A stretch of 64,000 nucleotides of DNA, from contig JAKSZT010053764.1 in the NCBI GenBank assembly GCA_026826555.1, forward strand, positions 15,124,213-15,188,212, written 5' to 3'. Below are positions 9,616 to 21,375 of this stretch, piece after piece. How positions within the stretch are numbered: the stretch's first letter is position 1; the number at the start of each line of letters is the position of its first letter. A program made the position numbers and the translations under genes. Source of the DNA: Tolypeutes matacus (taxonomy: Eukaryota > Chordata > Mammalia > Cingulata > Chlamyphoridae). A model generated the notes under the pieces. It did no database searches. It saw only the letters and a program-made list of their open reading frames with translations, and was not told where the DNA came from.

Positions 9616-12218
9616 TGTCCTTTAAATATAAAGGTGAGCTTAAAACATTCACAAACAAACAGAAAGGCTGGAAAAAGATACTCCACTCAAATAGTAACCA
9701 AAAAGGAGCAGGGATAACTATACTAATAGCAGATAAAACAGACTTTAAATGCAAAAAAAAAAAAAAAAAAAAAAAATGTATGAGCTACAGAAGACGATTA
9801 TATATTAATAAAGGGACAATCCACCAGAAAGATGGAACAATCATAAATATCTACGGACCTAACAAGGGTGCCATAAAACACATGAGGCAAACTATGACAA
9901 AACTCTACAATAATCGCTAGAGACTTCAACACACCACTAACAACAATAGATGGAAAAAATAGAAAATCAAAAAGGAAACCTAGAACTTGAACAATATGAT
10001 AAACGAGTGAAACTTAACAGACATATACAGAATGCTGAACCAAAACTCAGCAGGTTATACATTCTTCTCAAGTGCTCATGGATCTTTCTCCAGGATAGAC
10101 TGCATGTCAGGTCACAATGCAGCTCTCAAAAAATATAAAAAGATTGAAATTATACAAAGCACCTTCTCAGATCATAATGGAATGAAACTGACCTAACTGA
10201 ACAACTGGAGAAACTAGAAAAAGAACAGCAAACCAATCTTAAAGCAAGCAGAAGGAAAGAAATAATAAAGATTAGAGCAAATATAAATTAAATTGAGAGG
10301 GAAAAAAATAGAGAAAAATCAGCAAAACCAAAAGCTGGTTCTCTGAGAAGCTCAATAAAATTGGCAAACCCCTAGCTAGACTAACCAAGAAAAAAAGAGA
10401 GATGATGCAAATAAATACAATCAGAAATTAAAGGGGGGACGTTATGACTAACACCACAGAAAGAAAACGGATCATAAGAGGATATTATGAGAAACTGTAT
10501 GCCAACAAACTAGACAAATTTGCGAGGACAAATTCCTAGCAATGCACAAACAACCTATATGACACTACAAGAAATACAAGAACTTAACAAACCAACCATA
10601 TTTTAAGAGATTGGATCCATCATCAAATATCTCACAACAAAGAAAAGTCAAGGAACAGATGGCTTCACAGGTGAATTTTACCAAGCATTTCAAAAAGAAT
10701 TAACACTAATCATGTTTAAATTCTTCTAAAAAATTAAAGAGGAGGGAAAATAACCTAACACATTAATGAAGTCAACATCACCCTAATACCAAAGCCAAAT
10801 AAAGACACTACAAGACAAGAAAATTACAGACCAATCTCTCTACTAAACATAGATGCAAAAACTTTCAAAACAATAAGGGCAAAGAGAATCCAAAAGCATA
10901 TCAAAAGACTTATAATCACGAACAAGTGGGATTGATTACTGGAATGCAAGCCTGGTTCAACATAAAAAAATCAATCAACATAATATAACACACATTAGCA
11001 AACTGAAGGAAAAAAAACACAAAATCATCTCAATCGATGCTGAAAGGCAATGGACAAAATCCAGCATCGTTTCTTGATTAAAAACACTTTGAAAGATAGG
11101 AATAGAAGGAAAATTCCTCACTTTTGACAAACATGAAAAACACACAGCCAAAATTGTACTCAATGGCGAAAGGTTGAAAGCTTTCCCTCTGGGATTGGGA
11201 ACAAGAAAACGATGCCCACTGTCACCATTGTTATTCAACATTGTACTAGAGGTTCTAGCAAGAGCAATTAGATAAGAAACAAAAATTAAAGGCGCCCAAA
11301 TAGGAAAAGAGGAAGTAAAACTCTCACTATTTGCGGATGACATGATCCTGTACTTAGAAAATCCTGAAGTATCCACAACAAACCTACTTGAACTAATAAA
11401 TGAGTTCAGCAAAATGGCAGGATACAAGATCAACATGCAAAAATCAGTAATGTTTTTGTACACTAGTACTGAACAACCTGAGGAGGAAATCAGGGGGAAA
11501 ATTCCATTTTCAATAGCAACAAAAAGACTCAAATACCTAGGAGTTAATTTAACCAAAGAAGTACAGACCTATATGCAGAAAACTACAAAACAATGCTGAA
11601 AGAAATTTAAAAAGACCTAAACAAATGGAAGACATTCCATGCTCATGGATTGGAAGAATAAATATCGTGAAGATGTCAATCTTGCCCAAACTGATTTATA
11701 GATTCAATGCAATACCAATCAAAATCCCAACAGCTTACTTTACAGAATTAGAGAAGGCAATTACCAAATTCATCTGGAAGGGTAAGTGCACCCGAATAGC
11801 CAAAAGTATTCTAAAAAAGAAGAGCAATGTGGGAGGAATTGCACTGCCTGACCTTGAAACATATTACAAAGCTACAGTGGTCAAAATAGCATGGTACTGG
11901 CATAAAGACAGACACATCGATCAGTGGAATAGAATTGACAACCCTACCAAGCCCATGCTAATGGGAAAAAGTCTCTTCAACAAATGGTGTTAGGAGAACT
12001 GGGTATCTATAACCAAAAGAATGAAAGAGGACCCCTATCTCACCCCCTATATAAGAATCAACTCAGGGAAGCGGCTGTAGCTCAATCAGTGGGGCTCCCG
12101 TTTACCATATGGGAGGCCCCGGGTTCGGTTCCCGGGGCCTCCTGGTGAGGGCGGGCCCGCCTGCATGGCGTGGTTGGCTGACCCAGCGAGCACAGGCAGC
12201 AAGGGGGGGATAAATGAA

Positions 12219-12273
<55 letters not shown>

Positions 12274-13060
12274 AAAAGAATCAACTCAAAATGGATCAAA
12301 GATCTAAATATAAAAGCCAGGACCTATAAAACTACTAGAAGAAAATGTAGGGAAACATCTTCAAGACCTTGTAGTAGGTGGTGGTTTCTGGGACCTTATA
12401 GCCAAAGCATGTGCAACAAAAGAAAAAATAGATAAATGGGACCTCCTCAAAATTAAACACTTTTGCACCTCATAGGACTTTGTCAGAAGGGTGAAAAGGC
12501 AGCCAACTCAATGGGAAAAAAAATATTTGGAAATCACATATCTGATAAGGGTTTACTATCCAGGATATATAAAGAGATGTTATAACTCAACAATAAAAAG
12601 ACAAACGACCCAATTAAAAAATGGGCAAAAGACTTGAATAGACATTTCTCCAAAGAAGAAATACAAATGGCAAGAAAACACATGAAGAAATGCTCAACAT
12701 TACTCATGATTAGGGAAATGCAAATCAAAACTACAATGAGATATCATTTCACACCTATCAAAAAGACAGAGAACTACAAGTGTTGGAGAGGATGCGGAGA
12801 GATAGGAACACTTCTTCACTGTTGGTGGGAATGCAGAATGGTACAGCCACTGTGGAGGACTGTTTGGCAGTTCCTAAAGAAATTGAATATAGACTTGCCA
12901 TGTGACCCTGCAATACCACTACTGGGTATATACCCAGAAGAACTGAGAACAGTGACACCAACAGACATCTGCACAACGATATTCATAGCAACATTATTCA
13001 CCATTGCCAAAGTTGGAAACAACCCAGGTGTCCATCAACAGACGAATGGATAAACAAACT
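9616..13060 (+). pseudogene. L1 ORF2 remnant (copy A)
   Basis: Recognisable pieces in order are the endonuclease region, the RT region with an F-A-D-D catalytic motif encoded near 11329-11343, thumb sequence (11625-11993) and the C-terminal region with a Cys-x3-Cys...His...Cys pattern near 12779-12835. Open pieces at 11342-11599, 11625-11993 and 12634-13053 lie in different frames, so several frameshifts have accumulated. It is non-functional. Confidence 0.88.
12066..12275 (+). mobile_element. Monomeric DAS-type SINE in L1 copy A
   Basis: The complete element has a long (AATA)n tail (12220-12275). The target duplication aagaatcaactca lies at 12053-12065 and 12276-12288. It splits the L1 ORF2 3' part. 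The unusually long pure tetranucleotide tail suggests microsatellite growth after insertion. Confidence 0.95.
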
Positions 13061-13260
13061 GTGGTCTATTCACACAATGGAATATTATGCAGCTGTAAGA
13101 AGAAACGAAGTCGTAAAGCATATGACAACATGGATAAACCTGGAGGACATTATGTTGAGTGAAGCAAGCCAGACACAAAAGGACAAATACTGTATGAATG
13201 CATTACTATGAACCAAATATATTGTGTAACATATTGTTTGATTCAAAAAAAAAAAATTAT

Positions 13261-13689
13261 GTGTATCCATTACATTTAATTGAGGAATGTATATATTCAT
13301 TCATCTGTGTTTACTTTTTAGTTTTTAATCGATAATATTTTCAATTATTAAATGTACAAAATAAAGTAAAAAGAAAAAAAAAGAAAGAGAGAGAAGAACC
13401 AGAATAGTATGTGTAAAAACATCAATGTCTTCGTATATGTACAGAAAAAGGACTGGACCAAATATTCACAAAAATTTGAAAAGTGGGTAGGTATCAAAGT
13501 ATGACTGTGGAACCATTGCCATTCAGGAGAAATTTTAGGTGGACTACAAGAGAATATTATTTCATTAGTTACATATTTATGTTAAGGAGTCAACGTATAC
13601 ATTCTATTTATGGAAGGTGATATTGGCTTTCCATTTATAGCATGAAAAAGTTTCTTCTGTAAATAAATGTCTATAAAATTTTTTTTTTT
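13261..13689. other. AT-rich spacer between two L1 copies
   Basis: It includes an A-rich end at 13360-13390 ('aataaagtaaaaagaaaaaaaaag') that may be a further LINE tail. No gene is visible. Confidence 0.35.
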
Positions 13690-16358
13690 TTTAATTGTGG
13701 ATGACACGATCCTATATTTAGAAAATTCTGAAATATCTACGACAAAGATATTGGAGCTAATAAATGAGTTCAGCAAAGTGGCAGGATTAACATACAAAAA
13801 TCAGTAATGTTTCTCTACACTAGTATTGAACAATCTGAAAAGGAAATCAGGAGAAAAATTCCATTTACAATAGCAACAAAAAGACTCAAATACCTGGGAA
13901 TCAATTTAACTGAAGAAGCATAGGACTTATATGCAGAAAACTACAAAACAATCCTAAAAGAAATCAATGAAAACCTAAACAAATGGAAAGGCATCTCATG
14001 TTCATGGACTGGAAGACTAAATATCGTGAAGGTGTCAATTCCACCCAACTGTGTATAAATTCAATGCAATACCAATCAAAATTCCAACAGCCTACTTTAC
14101 AGAAATGGGAAAAGCAATTACCAAATTCATTTGGAAAGGAAAACTACATCCAAATAGCCAAAAGCATTTGAAAAAGAAGAGTAATATGGGAAGAATTTCA
14201 CTGCCTGACTTTGAAACATACTACAAAAGTACAGTGGTGGTCAAAACAGCATGGTAGGGGACGGATGTGGCTCAAATGGTTGGGCGTCTGTCTGCCATAT
14301 GGAGGGACCTGGGTTCGATCCCCGGGACCTCCCGGTAAAATAAAAAATATATATGTAGAAGGCGCATGGGCTGCCAGGCTCTGTGTGCCGGTGAGCCACC
14401 AGGCCCCGGGAGCCATGCAGCAAGATGATGACGTAACAGGAGAGAGATGCAGGGGAGAGTCAAGACGAGATGCTCTGAAAGCTCTGAAAACCAGGAGCTG
14501 AGGTGGCGCAGTTGGCAGAACACCTCTCTCCTACATCGAAGGTCTCCAGGATCGAATCCTGGTGAAGACTGGATGAGAAGAGATGGCAGGAAACAGACAC
14601 AGAGAATTGCCCAGCGAATGGACACAAAACAGCAAATGGGGAAAGGGGGGTTTAAAATGGATAAAGTAAATAAATGAATCTTAAAAAAAAAAAAAAAATC
14701 AGCATGGTAGTGGCATAAAGATAGATACACTGATCAGTGGAATAGAATTGAGAGTCTGGAAATAAACCCTTACCTCTACAGCCAACTGGTTTTTGTCCAT
14801 GTTAACGGGACAAAACAGTTTCTTCAACAAACGGTGCTGGCAGAACTGGATATCTATAACTAAAAGAACAAAAGAGAACCCCTATCTCACTCCCTATACA
14901 AGAAACAACTCAAAATGGATCAAAGACCTAAATATAAAAGCCAGGACCAAAAAACTACTAGAAGAAAATGTAGGGAAACATCTTAAAGACCTTGTGGTAG
15001 GTGGTGGTTTCTTGGACCTTACATCCAAAGCACGTGCAACAAAAGAAAAATTACATAAATGGGACCTCCTCAAAATTAAACACTTTTTCAGGACTTTGTC
15101 AAAAGAGTGAAAAGGCAGCCAACTCAATGGGAAAAAAAGTATTTGGAAATCACATGTCTGATAAGGATTTAATATCCATGATATATAGAGATGCTACAAC
15201 TCAACTATAAAAAGACAAACTACCCAATTAAAAAATGGGCAAAAGACTTGAATAGACATCTGTCCAAAGAAGAAATACAACCAGTAAAAGAACACATGAA
15301 AAAATGCTCAACATCACTAATGATTAGGGAAAATGCAAATCAAAACTACAATGCCGTATCATTTCAAAACTAATGGAATGGCCACTATTAAAAAGACAGA
15401 GAACTACAACTGTTGGAGAGGATGCAGAGAGATAGGAACACTTACTATTTGTGGGAATGTAGAATGGCACAGACACTGTGGAGGACTGTTTGGTAGTTCC
15501 TAAAGAAGTTGAATATAGATTTGCCACGTCACTCTGCAATACTACTACTGGCATACACCCAGAAAAACTGAGAGCAGTGACACGAACAGACATCTGCACA
15601 CCTATATTCAGAGCGACATTATTCACAATTGCCAAAAGCTGGAAACAATCCAGGTGTCCATCAACTGATATATGGATAAACAAATCGTGGTGTATTCACA
15701 CGACGGAATATTGGACAGCTGTTAAGAAGAACTGAAGTCATAAAGCATATGACAACATGGATTAACCTGGAGGACGTTATGTTGAGCAAAGCAAGCCAGA
15801 CATAAAAGGACAAATCCTGTATGACTGCATTTCTAGGAACTAAATCTCTTGTGTAACATTGTATGATTCCATTTATATAAAATACAAATATAAATCAATT
15901 AATAAAGATGAAATTAGATTAGTGTTATGTAGGGATGGGGAAGGCATGCTAAGGGGTGAGGAGTTTTTTCGTTTTGGAGTAATGAAATGGTTCTAAACTT
16001 TTTTTGTGGTGATGAAAGCAAAACATTGTGATTATACTAAAAGCCATTGATTATACACTTTGAATAGATCGCATGGTATGTGAATATTTCTCAATAAAAT
16101 TGCTTAATAAATAAATAACTGTGCAAGAATAACTACAAATAGCACCTATGTACAACGGGAAACAGTTTGAGAGGTGAAGAATTTTCTTGTTTGTCTGTTT
16201 TTTATTACTATTCTTATTGAAATAATGAAAATGCTGTAATAATGACTGAAGTGATGAATGAACAACTATGTGATTATACCAAATACCACTGATTGTACAC
16301 TTTGGATGAACTGTATGCTTTATTAATATATATCAATAAAATCGGTTTTTAAAAAAAA
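13690..16358 (+). mobile_element. 5'-truncated L1 (copy B)
   Basis: It begins inside the RT domain just at the catalytic aspartates and runs through the ORF2 C-terminus (to about 15735). It then has a two-part 3' UTR: a first part ending 'caataaaattgcttaataaataaataa' (16090-16120) and a second part ending 'tatcaataaaatcggtt' plus A-tail (16335-16358). Both parts end in AATAAA-like signals. A SINE interrupts it at 14258-14698. Confidence 0.9.
14258..14698 (+). mobile_element. Long composite tRNA-SINE in L1 copy B
   Basis: The head at 14258-14335 ('ggatgtggctcaaatggttgggcgtc' to 'gggacctcccggtaaaata') joins a body with a second head ('gaggtggcgcagttggcag' to 'atcgaatcctggtgaaga'). It ends in a poly-A tail. 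The target duplication cagcatggtag lies at 14247-14257 and 14700-14710. The reverse-oriented equivalents at 20641-21077 and 45905-46350 share the same architecture. Confidence 0.92.
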
Positions 16359-16489
16359 TCTGTTCGCAGACTCAAACTAGAAAGAAATTTTCCTAACTTA
16401 ATAAATGATATCAAAGCATAACTCTCAAATTGTTAAAAACATAATTCCCACAGAACTAAGTGAGTATGTGTTAAAGCCCTATTTAATTC

Positions 16490-16546
16490 AATATTTTTTA
16501 AGAGAGTAAAGAGGTCCTGAGATCAAAAAGTTTGAGAACTACTTCC
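16490..16546 (+). repeat. hAT (MER-type) DNA transposon terminal fragment
   Basis: The sequence 'aaagaggtcctgagatcaaaaagtttgagaactactt' matches the right end of the hAT-like element at 44050-44375, including the terminal 'gtttgagaa' inverted-repeat motif. Confidence 0.6.
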
Positions 16547-16555
16547 TTAGGATCT

Positions 16556-16754
16556 CAGTTCTCAACCAGCAATGATTTTTCCCCTTTGGAGACACTGACA
16601 ATGCCCAGAGACATTTTTATTTGTTACAGGTGCAGGTATTAAGTGGCATTTAGGCCAGAGAAGCTGCTAAACATCCTATAATTCATGGAACAGCACCCAA
16701 AACAATGAATGATCTGGCCCCAAACCTCAAGAGTGCCACAGTTCAGATACTCTG
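16556..16754 (+). mobile_element. MER5A-like non-autonomous hAT DNA transposon
   Basis: It starts 'cagttctcaacca' and ends 'gttcagatactctg', a diverged terminal inverted repeat. Between them it follows the MER5A order: a 'gacactgacaatgcccagagacattttt' block, a 'gctgctaaacatcct' block and an 'aatgatctggcccca' block. Length is about 200 bp, near full for that family. It is old and immobile. Confidence 0.85.
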
Positions 16755-16774
16755 CTCTAGCCCTAGGGAATTTC

Positions 16775-17030
16775 TTACACATGTTCAACAGAGACATGTA
16801 CAATAATGTACACAATAGCATTTTTATAACAGCTAAAAACTGAAAACAACTCAAATGTCCATCTACCAGAGAATCAATCAAATCATAGTATATTCATTCA
16901 ATGAAATATTATACAGCTATGAAAATTAACAAACCAAAGCTATTCCCAACAATATGGATGAATCTTAGAAAGTTAAATCTTGAAAAGTATGTGTTCATTT
17001 TTACAAATATAAAATTTTAAATCAATCTAT
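16775..17030 (+). repeat. Old L1/HAL1 3' fragment
   Basis: The phrases 'ctcaaatgtccatctaccagagaat', 'aatgaaatattatacagctatgaaa' and 'aacaatatggatgaatcttag' are the standard ancient L1-type 3' segment. It is truncated at both ends. Confidence 0.7.
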
Positions 17031-18040
17031 TATAAGGTAAAAGCATATATAGCAAATTCATTTTTTTTAAAGCATGGGATTAATGACTACAAATGTCAGA
17101 AGAGTTGCCAAGTAGGGAAGGTGGCTGAGACAGGAAAGAAAACACAGTTATATCTCGGTGAATTCATAGGATTTTGTGCCATGTTATTTGCATGCTCCCA
17201 AATATCATATAAATCCTTTGTTAAAATGATAAAATTATCAATATAAGTTATGCTTCTTAAGATTGAAATAAACCTAAAATTAAACCAAGAAATTGCTATT
17301 TAAAGAAATTCTATTTTAAAACTATTCCTTAAAAAAAAAAAAAAAAAAAAAAAAATTCAAAGGGAAAAAAAAAAAGAAAAAAATGTTTGAAAAAAAGAAA
17401 AAAAAAAACTATTCTTTAAGATATATTAAGCAATCACTCCCAATTTTAATTTTGGCTATTCCATACTTTTGCATATTAGATTTACCTAAATCAAGACAGA
17501 CCTGAATATCCCCTCTCCAACACAGGGCTTTAAAATGTTTTTGTTTTGTGACATTATTTTAATAAAACAGACCTGGGCTGGTTTCTATTTAAGCCCTTAA
17601 AATGGAAATAACTTGCTTAGGTCTTTTCTCCTTAGTCTTGGGCTGTTACAGAACCAATAACACAACTATAAATACCTATAAATTTAAAGGTTTAATGAAG
17701 AACAAAGTGTGGCTCCTTTAGTAAAATAAGTTTATTAAAATTATAAACTATAACATCAGCAATGATTTTATTGTTAAAAGATAAATTGTGTAGAAAATCA
17801 TTTGCACACTGGGATAAAATTCTTTTCTACGTGAACCATGTACCCCACCAAAATCCTTTGATCTGTGAGGAAATCTCGATATAAATGTGTCATTTATGGC
17901 AGGAAGAAAGGGGGCAAAGGAAAGGCTGAAACATTATAAGCAGCAGTAATTCTTAATAAGAAATCTGTTTATTTAGAAAGTGGTTTGGAGGGTTTCAAAA
18001 AAACAATTTCTCACATTACAATGCAGGAAAATGTCATGTC
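17031..18040. other. AT-rich unique-looking sequence
   Basis: A-rich block at 17330-17410. The remainder (17411-18040) is AT-rich, with no frame longer than chance and no recognised repeat. It could be intronic or 3' UTR sequence, but nothing in it proves transcription. Confidence 0.3.
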
Positions 18041-18042
18041 AC

Positions 18043-18227
18043 TTTTTTTTTTTTTAAGATTTTTATTTATTTATTCATTTACATCCCCCCTGCCGCCCGC
18101 GCTGGCCGGGTCAGCCAACCACGCCGTGCGGGCGGGCCCGCCCCCACCAGGAGGCCCCGGGAACCGAACCGGGGGCCTCCCATATGGCAAACGGGAGCCC
18201 CACCGACCGAGCCACAGCCGCTTCCCA
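18043..18227 (-). mobile_element. Monomeric DAS-type SINE
   Basis: A complete minus-strand copy with a T run on plus at 18043-18055. The direct repeat tcatgtcac lies at 18034-18042 and 18228-18236. It has high GC and few changes from the other monomers, so it is relatively young. Confidence 0.95.
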
Positions 18228-18239
18228 TCATGTCACATT

Positions 18240-18970
18240 TTGCAATTAAATTTGTCAAAGGTACAGAGAAAAAAACTCACTAAATATAAAATGCAAGACA
18301 TGTTGCTAAATCCTCTTTTGGAAAAAGGTATGTGATAAAAATATACGTAAGCTACCACAGTGAACTCTGGCAGAAAAGTACTTAAAAGATAATGATCACA
18401 AGGCAGAGACATCATCTCGGCATTAGATTTATTAAGAATAGAAAATACCCATTAGAAATGACCAATACTTTCCTAACTGTCCAACTCTCCTTCCAAACTT
18501 ATTATTTTAAATTTATAAGTAATCTTGTATAAGCATATCAACAAAACTAAGTTATGGAGAGTGCAAAAGTCATCTTAAAAACATTCAAACAACTTTTTAT
18601 CTGATGAGAGATTTGTAACCCTTATGGTAAAGGGTTAAAAAGAAATTCTGACGCTTTCTTTAAGTGTGGATTTATTTTAATTTTTTTAAAAATATGTCGT
18701 TAATTCCAATTAAATTACAAAACTACCTAAATATGGGGGAGGGGGGAAACAGGACCAAAAAATTGTGCAATCAACAGCAACAAATATTTCTGCTTAAATA
18801 GAAAATGGGTCATTCTCATAGAAACTTAGATACCTTATTTACTCTCTAAGTTCCTATTCTTATGCTGCGGGATTGATGAAAACAAACAACAACAAAAAAA
18901 AAAAAAAAGAAAAAAAGAAAAGAAACCGACTTCAACGGTTTCCAAAACACGCATTTCACATGATCACGAG
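18240..18970. other. Unique-looking AT-rich flank of the 19-kb CpG block
   Basis: No repeat or coding frame is recognised. A mononucleotide A-rich stretch lies at 18894-18920. It borders the CpG-rich block directly. Confidence 0.3.
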
Positions 18971-18974
18971 TTCA

Positions 18975-19275
18975 AGTTAAAAGCCGGCTGGGGTTGAATA
19001 GTCTCCCTCGGGGAGACGTGGGAAGGAGGAAACGCTTCCGGGCACTGGCCAGAACTACAAGTCTACCGAATCCCAACGCACGGGTACCCCAGCACCTGCT
19101 GCGGTTACTGCGCAACCGCGGCCCAGAGTCGCCTACTGCGCGCCTGGGTGCCCCGCCGGGCTCCCAAGGCTGGAGGCTGGCGACATCGCCAGCTCTCAGC
19201 GCCCGCAGCAAGTAGCGCGGACTTCGGAACGGCGCTGCCAGCGTACCCGCGGGTTTTTCTGAGGCTGCTGGGTAC
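18975..19275. promoter_or_regulatory. Small CpG-rich block, candidate promoter
   Basis: About 300 bp with dense CpG in an otherwise AT-rich region. It contains an ETS-like cttccgg near 19037, the phrase 'gaactacaag' reminiscent of ZNF143-type promoter elements, and two 'tactgcgc' half sites resembling NRF1. A perfect hairpin, gtctccc-tcg-gggagac, sits at 19001-19017. No TATA box or identifiable first exon is seen, so direction and gene are unknown. A methylation-protected enhancer or retrocopied 5' end are alternatives. Confidence 0.5.
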
Positions 19276-20305
19276 CAGGGGTGGAACCCACATTACAGTT
19301 GCTTCCATCAGCAATAGAAGCGACTGTAACACCGATGCTACTTTTACATTTGGGAGAACCTAAACTGCCGTATCAGAATGAATTCACCCGAGGCCATGTA
19401 AATTACTCATTCTTAAATTCAAACACAGAAACGACGCCTAAAACCTTAAATACCTTGAAAACATTTTTAAAGGCATTTTAGGATGCACACTTTTGAATTT
19501 ACCCCAATTCACCATCGTATAAACGTAGAAAACCACTATACTCGGTATCAGCTGTACTAAAAAAAAAAAAAAAAGAAAGAAAACAAGATTGGAAAACATT
19601 ATGACAAATTAATCTGAAGGTCCTTGTTTGTTTCATTATTACTGAATGCGTAAAAACACTATTGTAAACATTATTTAAACACTACTTTAAAGAATTATAG
19701 CAATTTGCACGTTTGGGGTAACTCCCTGTCCAAAAGACCAAGGTAGAGGGGAAGAGTTATGGTATTTTTCCATCTAATTGTCTTATTTGCAACGTTTGGC
19801 ACATTATCTTGCACAGTTGATCATTTTTTCTTCCTTAATCCTGACACTGATACATGGCTTTCTTGACATTCAAACTGAGCATCTAAAAAGATGTTCAATG
19901 TCTACCAGCCCAACATACAAGAAACACAGCTACAATCATAATACAAACACCAAGGAAAATATTTTTATGTTACCCAATGTTTTTTTCTTGATTATAAACT
20001 ATGGTCTTAATACAAGACCAAACCCTCATTGTTCACGAAAATTTCAAACCCTATTTAGTTCACATTTTGTTGTTTTGATTCATAATTTTGCTTCATTGTT
20101 AATAACAAAATAAATGTCTCCATTTGCTCATCTTTCTCCCTTTGTCTGATCTGTCAGGAGAGGCATCTGGAGAAACTCCTTTAAAATGTGATACTGAGAA
20201 CTATCCTTCCTCATTTGACGACTCTTTGAACAATGGCACCTGATTAAAATGAATCTTTTTTTTTAATCTTGCATTTGCTTGGTTCTTTACTGTGGTTTAA
20301 TATAT
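19276..20305. other. Unique-looking AT-rich sequence
   Basis: No recognised repeat apart from an A run at 19560-19574. The 111-codon frame at 19778-20113 lacks domain features and depends on low GC, so it is not called. Confidence 0.3.
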
Positions 20306-20309
20306 ATTT

Positions 20310-20640
20310 ATTTTCATTCTTAAGAGTTCCCTATGAAGTTAGCCAGGTGGTTAGTCCCATTTCAGAGATAACGAAAAATGAGGCTCAGTCAGAGATTGAA
20401 AGGTGATGAGTTTTTCATGTGTTTGACTGTTTTTTGTTTATTATTATTATTATTATTAATGTTGGAATAATGAAAATGCTCCAATAATGACTGAACTTAT
20501 GAATGCACATTTATGTGATTATACCAAATACCACTGATTGCACACTTTGGAGATGGATTGAATGCTTTATTAATATGTATCAATAAAATTGATCTGTTTA
20601 AAAAAAAAAAAAAGCTGAGGCTCAGAAAAGGAAATAACTT
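20310..20640 (+). repeat. MIR remnant hosting two younger insertions
   Basis: MIR sequence ('gttagtcccatttcagagataa', 'aatgaggctcag', then 'aaaaggaaataactt', resuming after 21090 as 'tctaagagcagacagcaag') is split first by an L1 tail and then by a SINE. Removing both restores a continuous MIR-like order. Confidence 0.65.
20389..20613 (+). mobile_element. 5'-truncated L1, second 3' UTR part only
   Basis: The segment corresponds to the last part of the copy B and copy C 3' UTRs ('ggaataatgaaaatgctccaataat', 'ataccaaataccactgatt', 'tatcaataaaattg') plus a poly-A tail. The direct repeat tgaggctcag lies at 20379-20388 and 20616-20625. This shows that the distal 3' UTR part is the true end of the mobile unit. 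Confidence 0.9.
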
Positions 20641-21077
20641 TTTTTTTTTTTTTTTTAAAGATTTATTTATTTATTTTATCCATTTTAACCAACACCCCCT
20701 TCCCCATTTGCTGTCTTGTGTCCATTCGCTGAGCATTTCTTTGTGTCTGTTTCGTGCCATCTCTTCTCATACTCCAGTCTTCACCAGGATTCGATCCTGG
20801 AGACTTCCGATGCAGGAGACAGTTATTCTGCCGCCTGCGCCACCTCGGCTCCTGGCTTCTGCAGCTTTCGGAGCATCTCGTCTTGTCTCTCCCCTGTTAC
20901 GTCATCATTCTGCTGCATGGCTCCCGGGGCCTGGAGGCTCACCGGCACACAGAGCCTGGCAGCCCATGCGCCTTCTATATATATATTTTTAATTTTACTG
21001 GGAGGTCCCAGGGATCGAACCCAGGTCCCTCCATATGGCAGACGGACGCCCAACCATTTGAGCCACATCCGCCCCCC
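20641..21077 (-). mobile_element. Long composite tRNA-SINE
   Basis: Same architecture as 14258-14698, in reverse: T run on plus, then the body with a gaagtc-type second head ('ttcgatcctggagac'), then the 'tgggaggtcccagggatcgaacc' head ending at 'catccgcccc'. The direct repeat aaggaaataactt lies at 20628-20640 and 21078-21090. Confidence 0.93.
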
Positions 21078-21090
21078 AAGGAAATAACTT

Positions 21091-21375
21091 TCTAAGAGCA
21101 GACAGCAAGTACGGGCAATCAACTGACTACAAGTTCAACAGTCCCCCAGGCCCCAAATATAACTAAGAGCTTTAAGAGGCTCTACAGCTGCCACAAATAA
21201 AGAAACAAACCAAAGCCCACTAAATTAATAATTCTGCAGCACCAAGCTCAGATTTCTGCTAAAGCTCACAAAGGAATTCTGCTATAATTTTAAGAAACAC
21301 AATCCAGTATCATTTAAGCTGTTCCAGGGCCAGAAAAACAAATAACAAGCTTACAAATCCTTTCTTAAGAGGCAT
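21091..21375. other. Unique-looking sequence before L1 copy C
   Basis: Nothing is recognised beyond the short MIR remainder at its left edge. Confidence 0.3.

Larger units (their letters stand above)
7293..13260 (+). mobile_element. Nearly full-length decayed L1 (copy A)
   Basis: The copy parallels the intact L1 at 59990-64000 segment by segment: 5' UTR (7293-8077), ORF1 start at 8078, ORF2 fingers and RT regions (9620-11990) and the C-terminal cysteine region near 12780-12860. It ends at a poly-A run near 13245. It lacks about 0.6 kb spanning the ORF1/ORF2 junction relative to the intact copy. Two SINEs interrupt it, at 9023-9530 and 12066-12275. Confidence 0.92.

Noticed and set aside
9060..9686. 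208-codon minus-strand frame
   Set aside because: It is the antisense of a composite SINE plus L1 sequence; repeated cysteine/serine-rich runs come from the SINE body.
10975..11556. 193-codon minus-strand frame
   Set aside because: Antisense of L1 ORF2 in copy A; hydrophobic content is a complement artefact of Lys/Asn-rich L1 coding sequence.
12066..12140. tRNA-Ala gene
   Set aside because: The tRNA-like heads here and elsewhere are SINE 5' ends: they are followed by a SINE body and A-rich tail and flanked by target duplications, and they do not close a proper acceptor stem.
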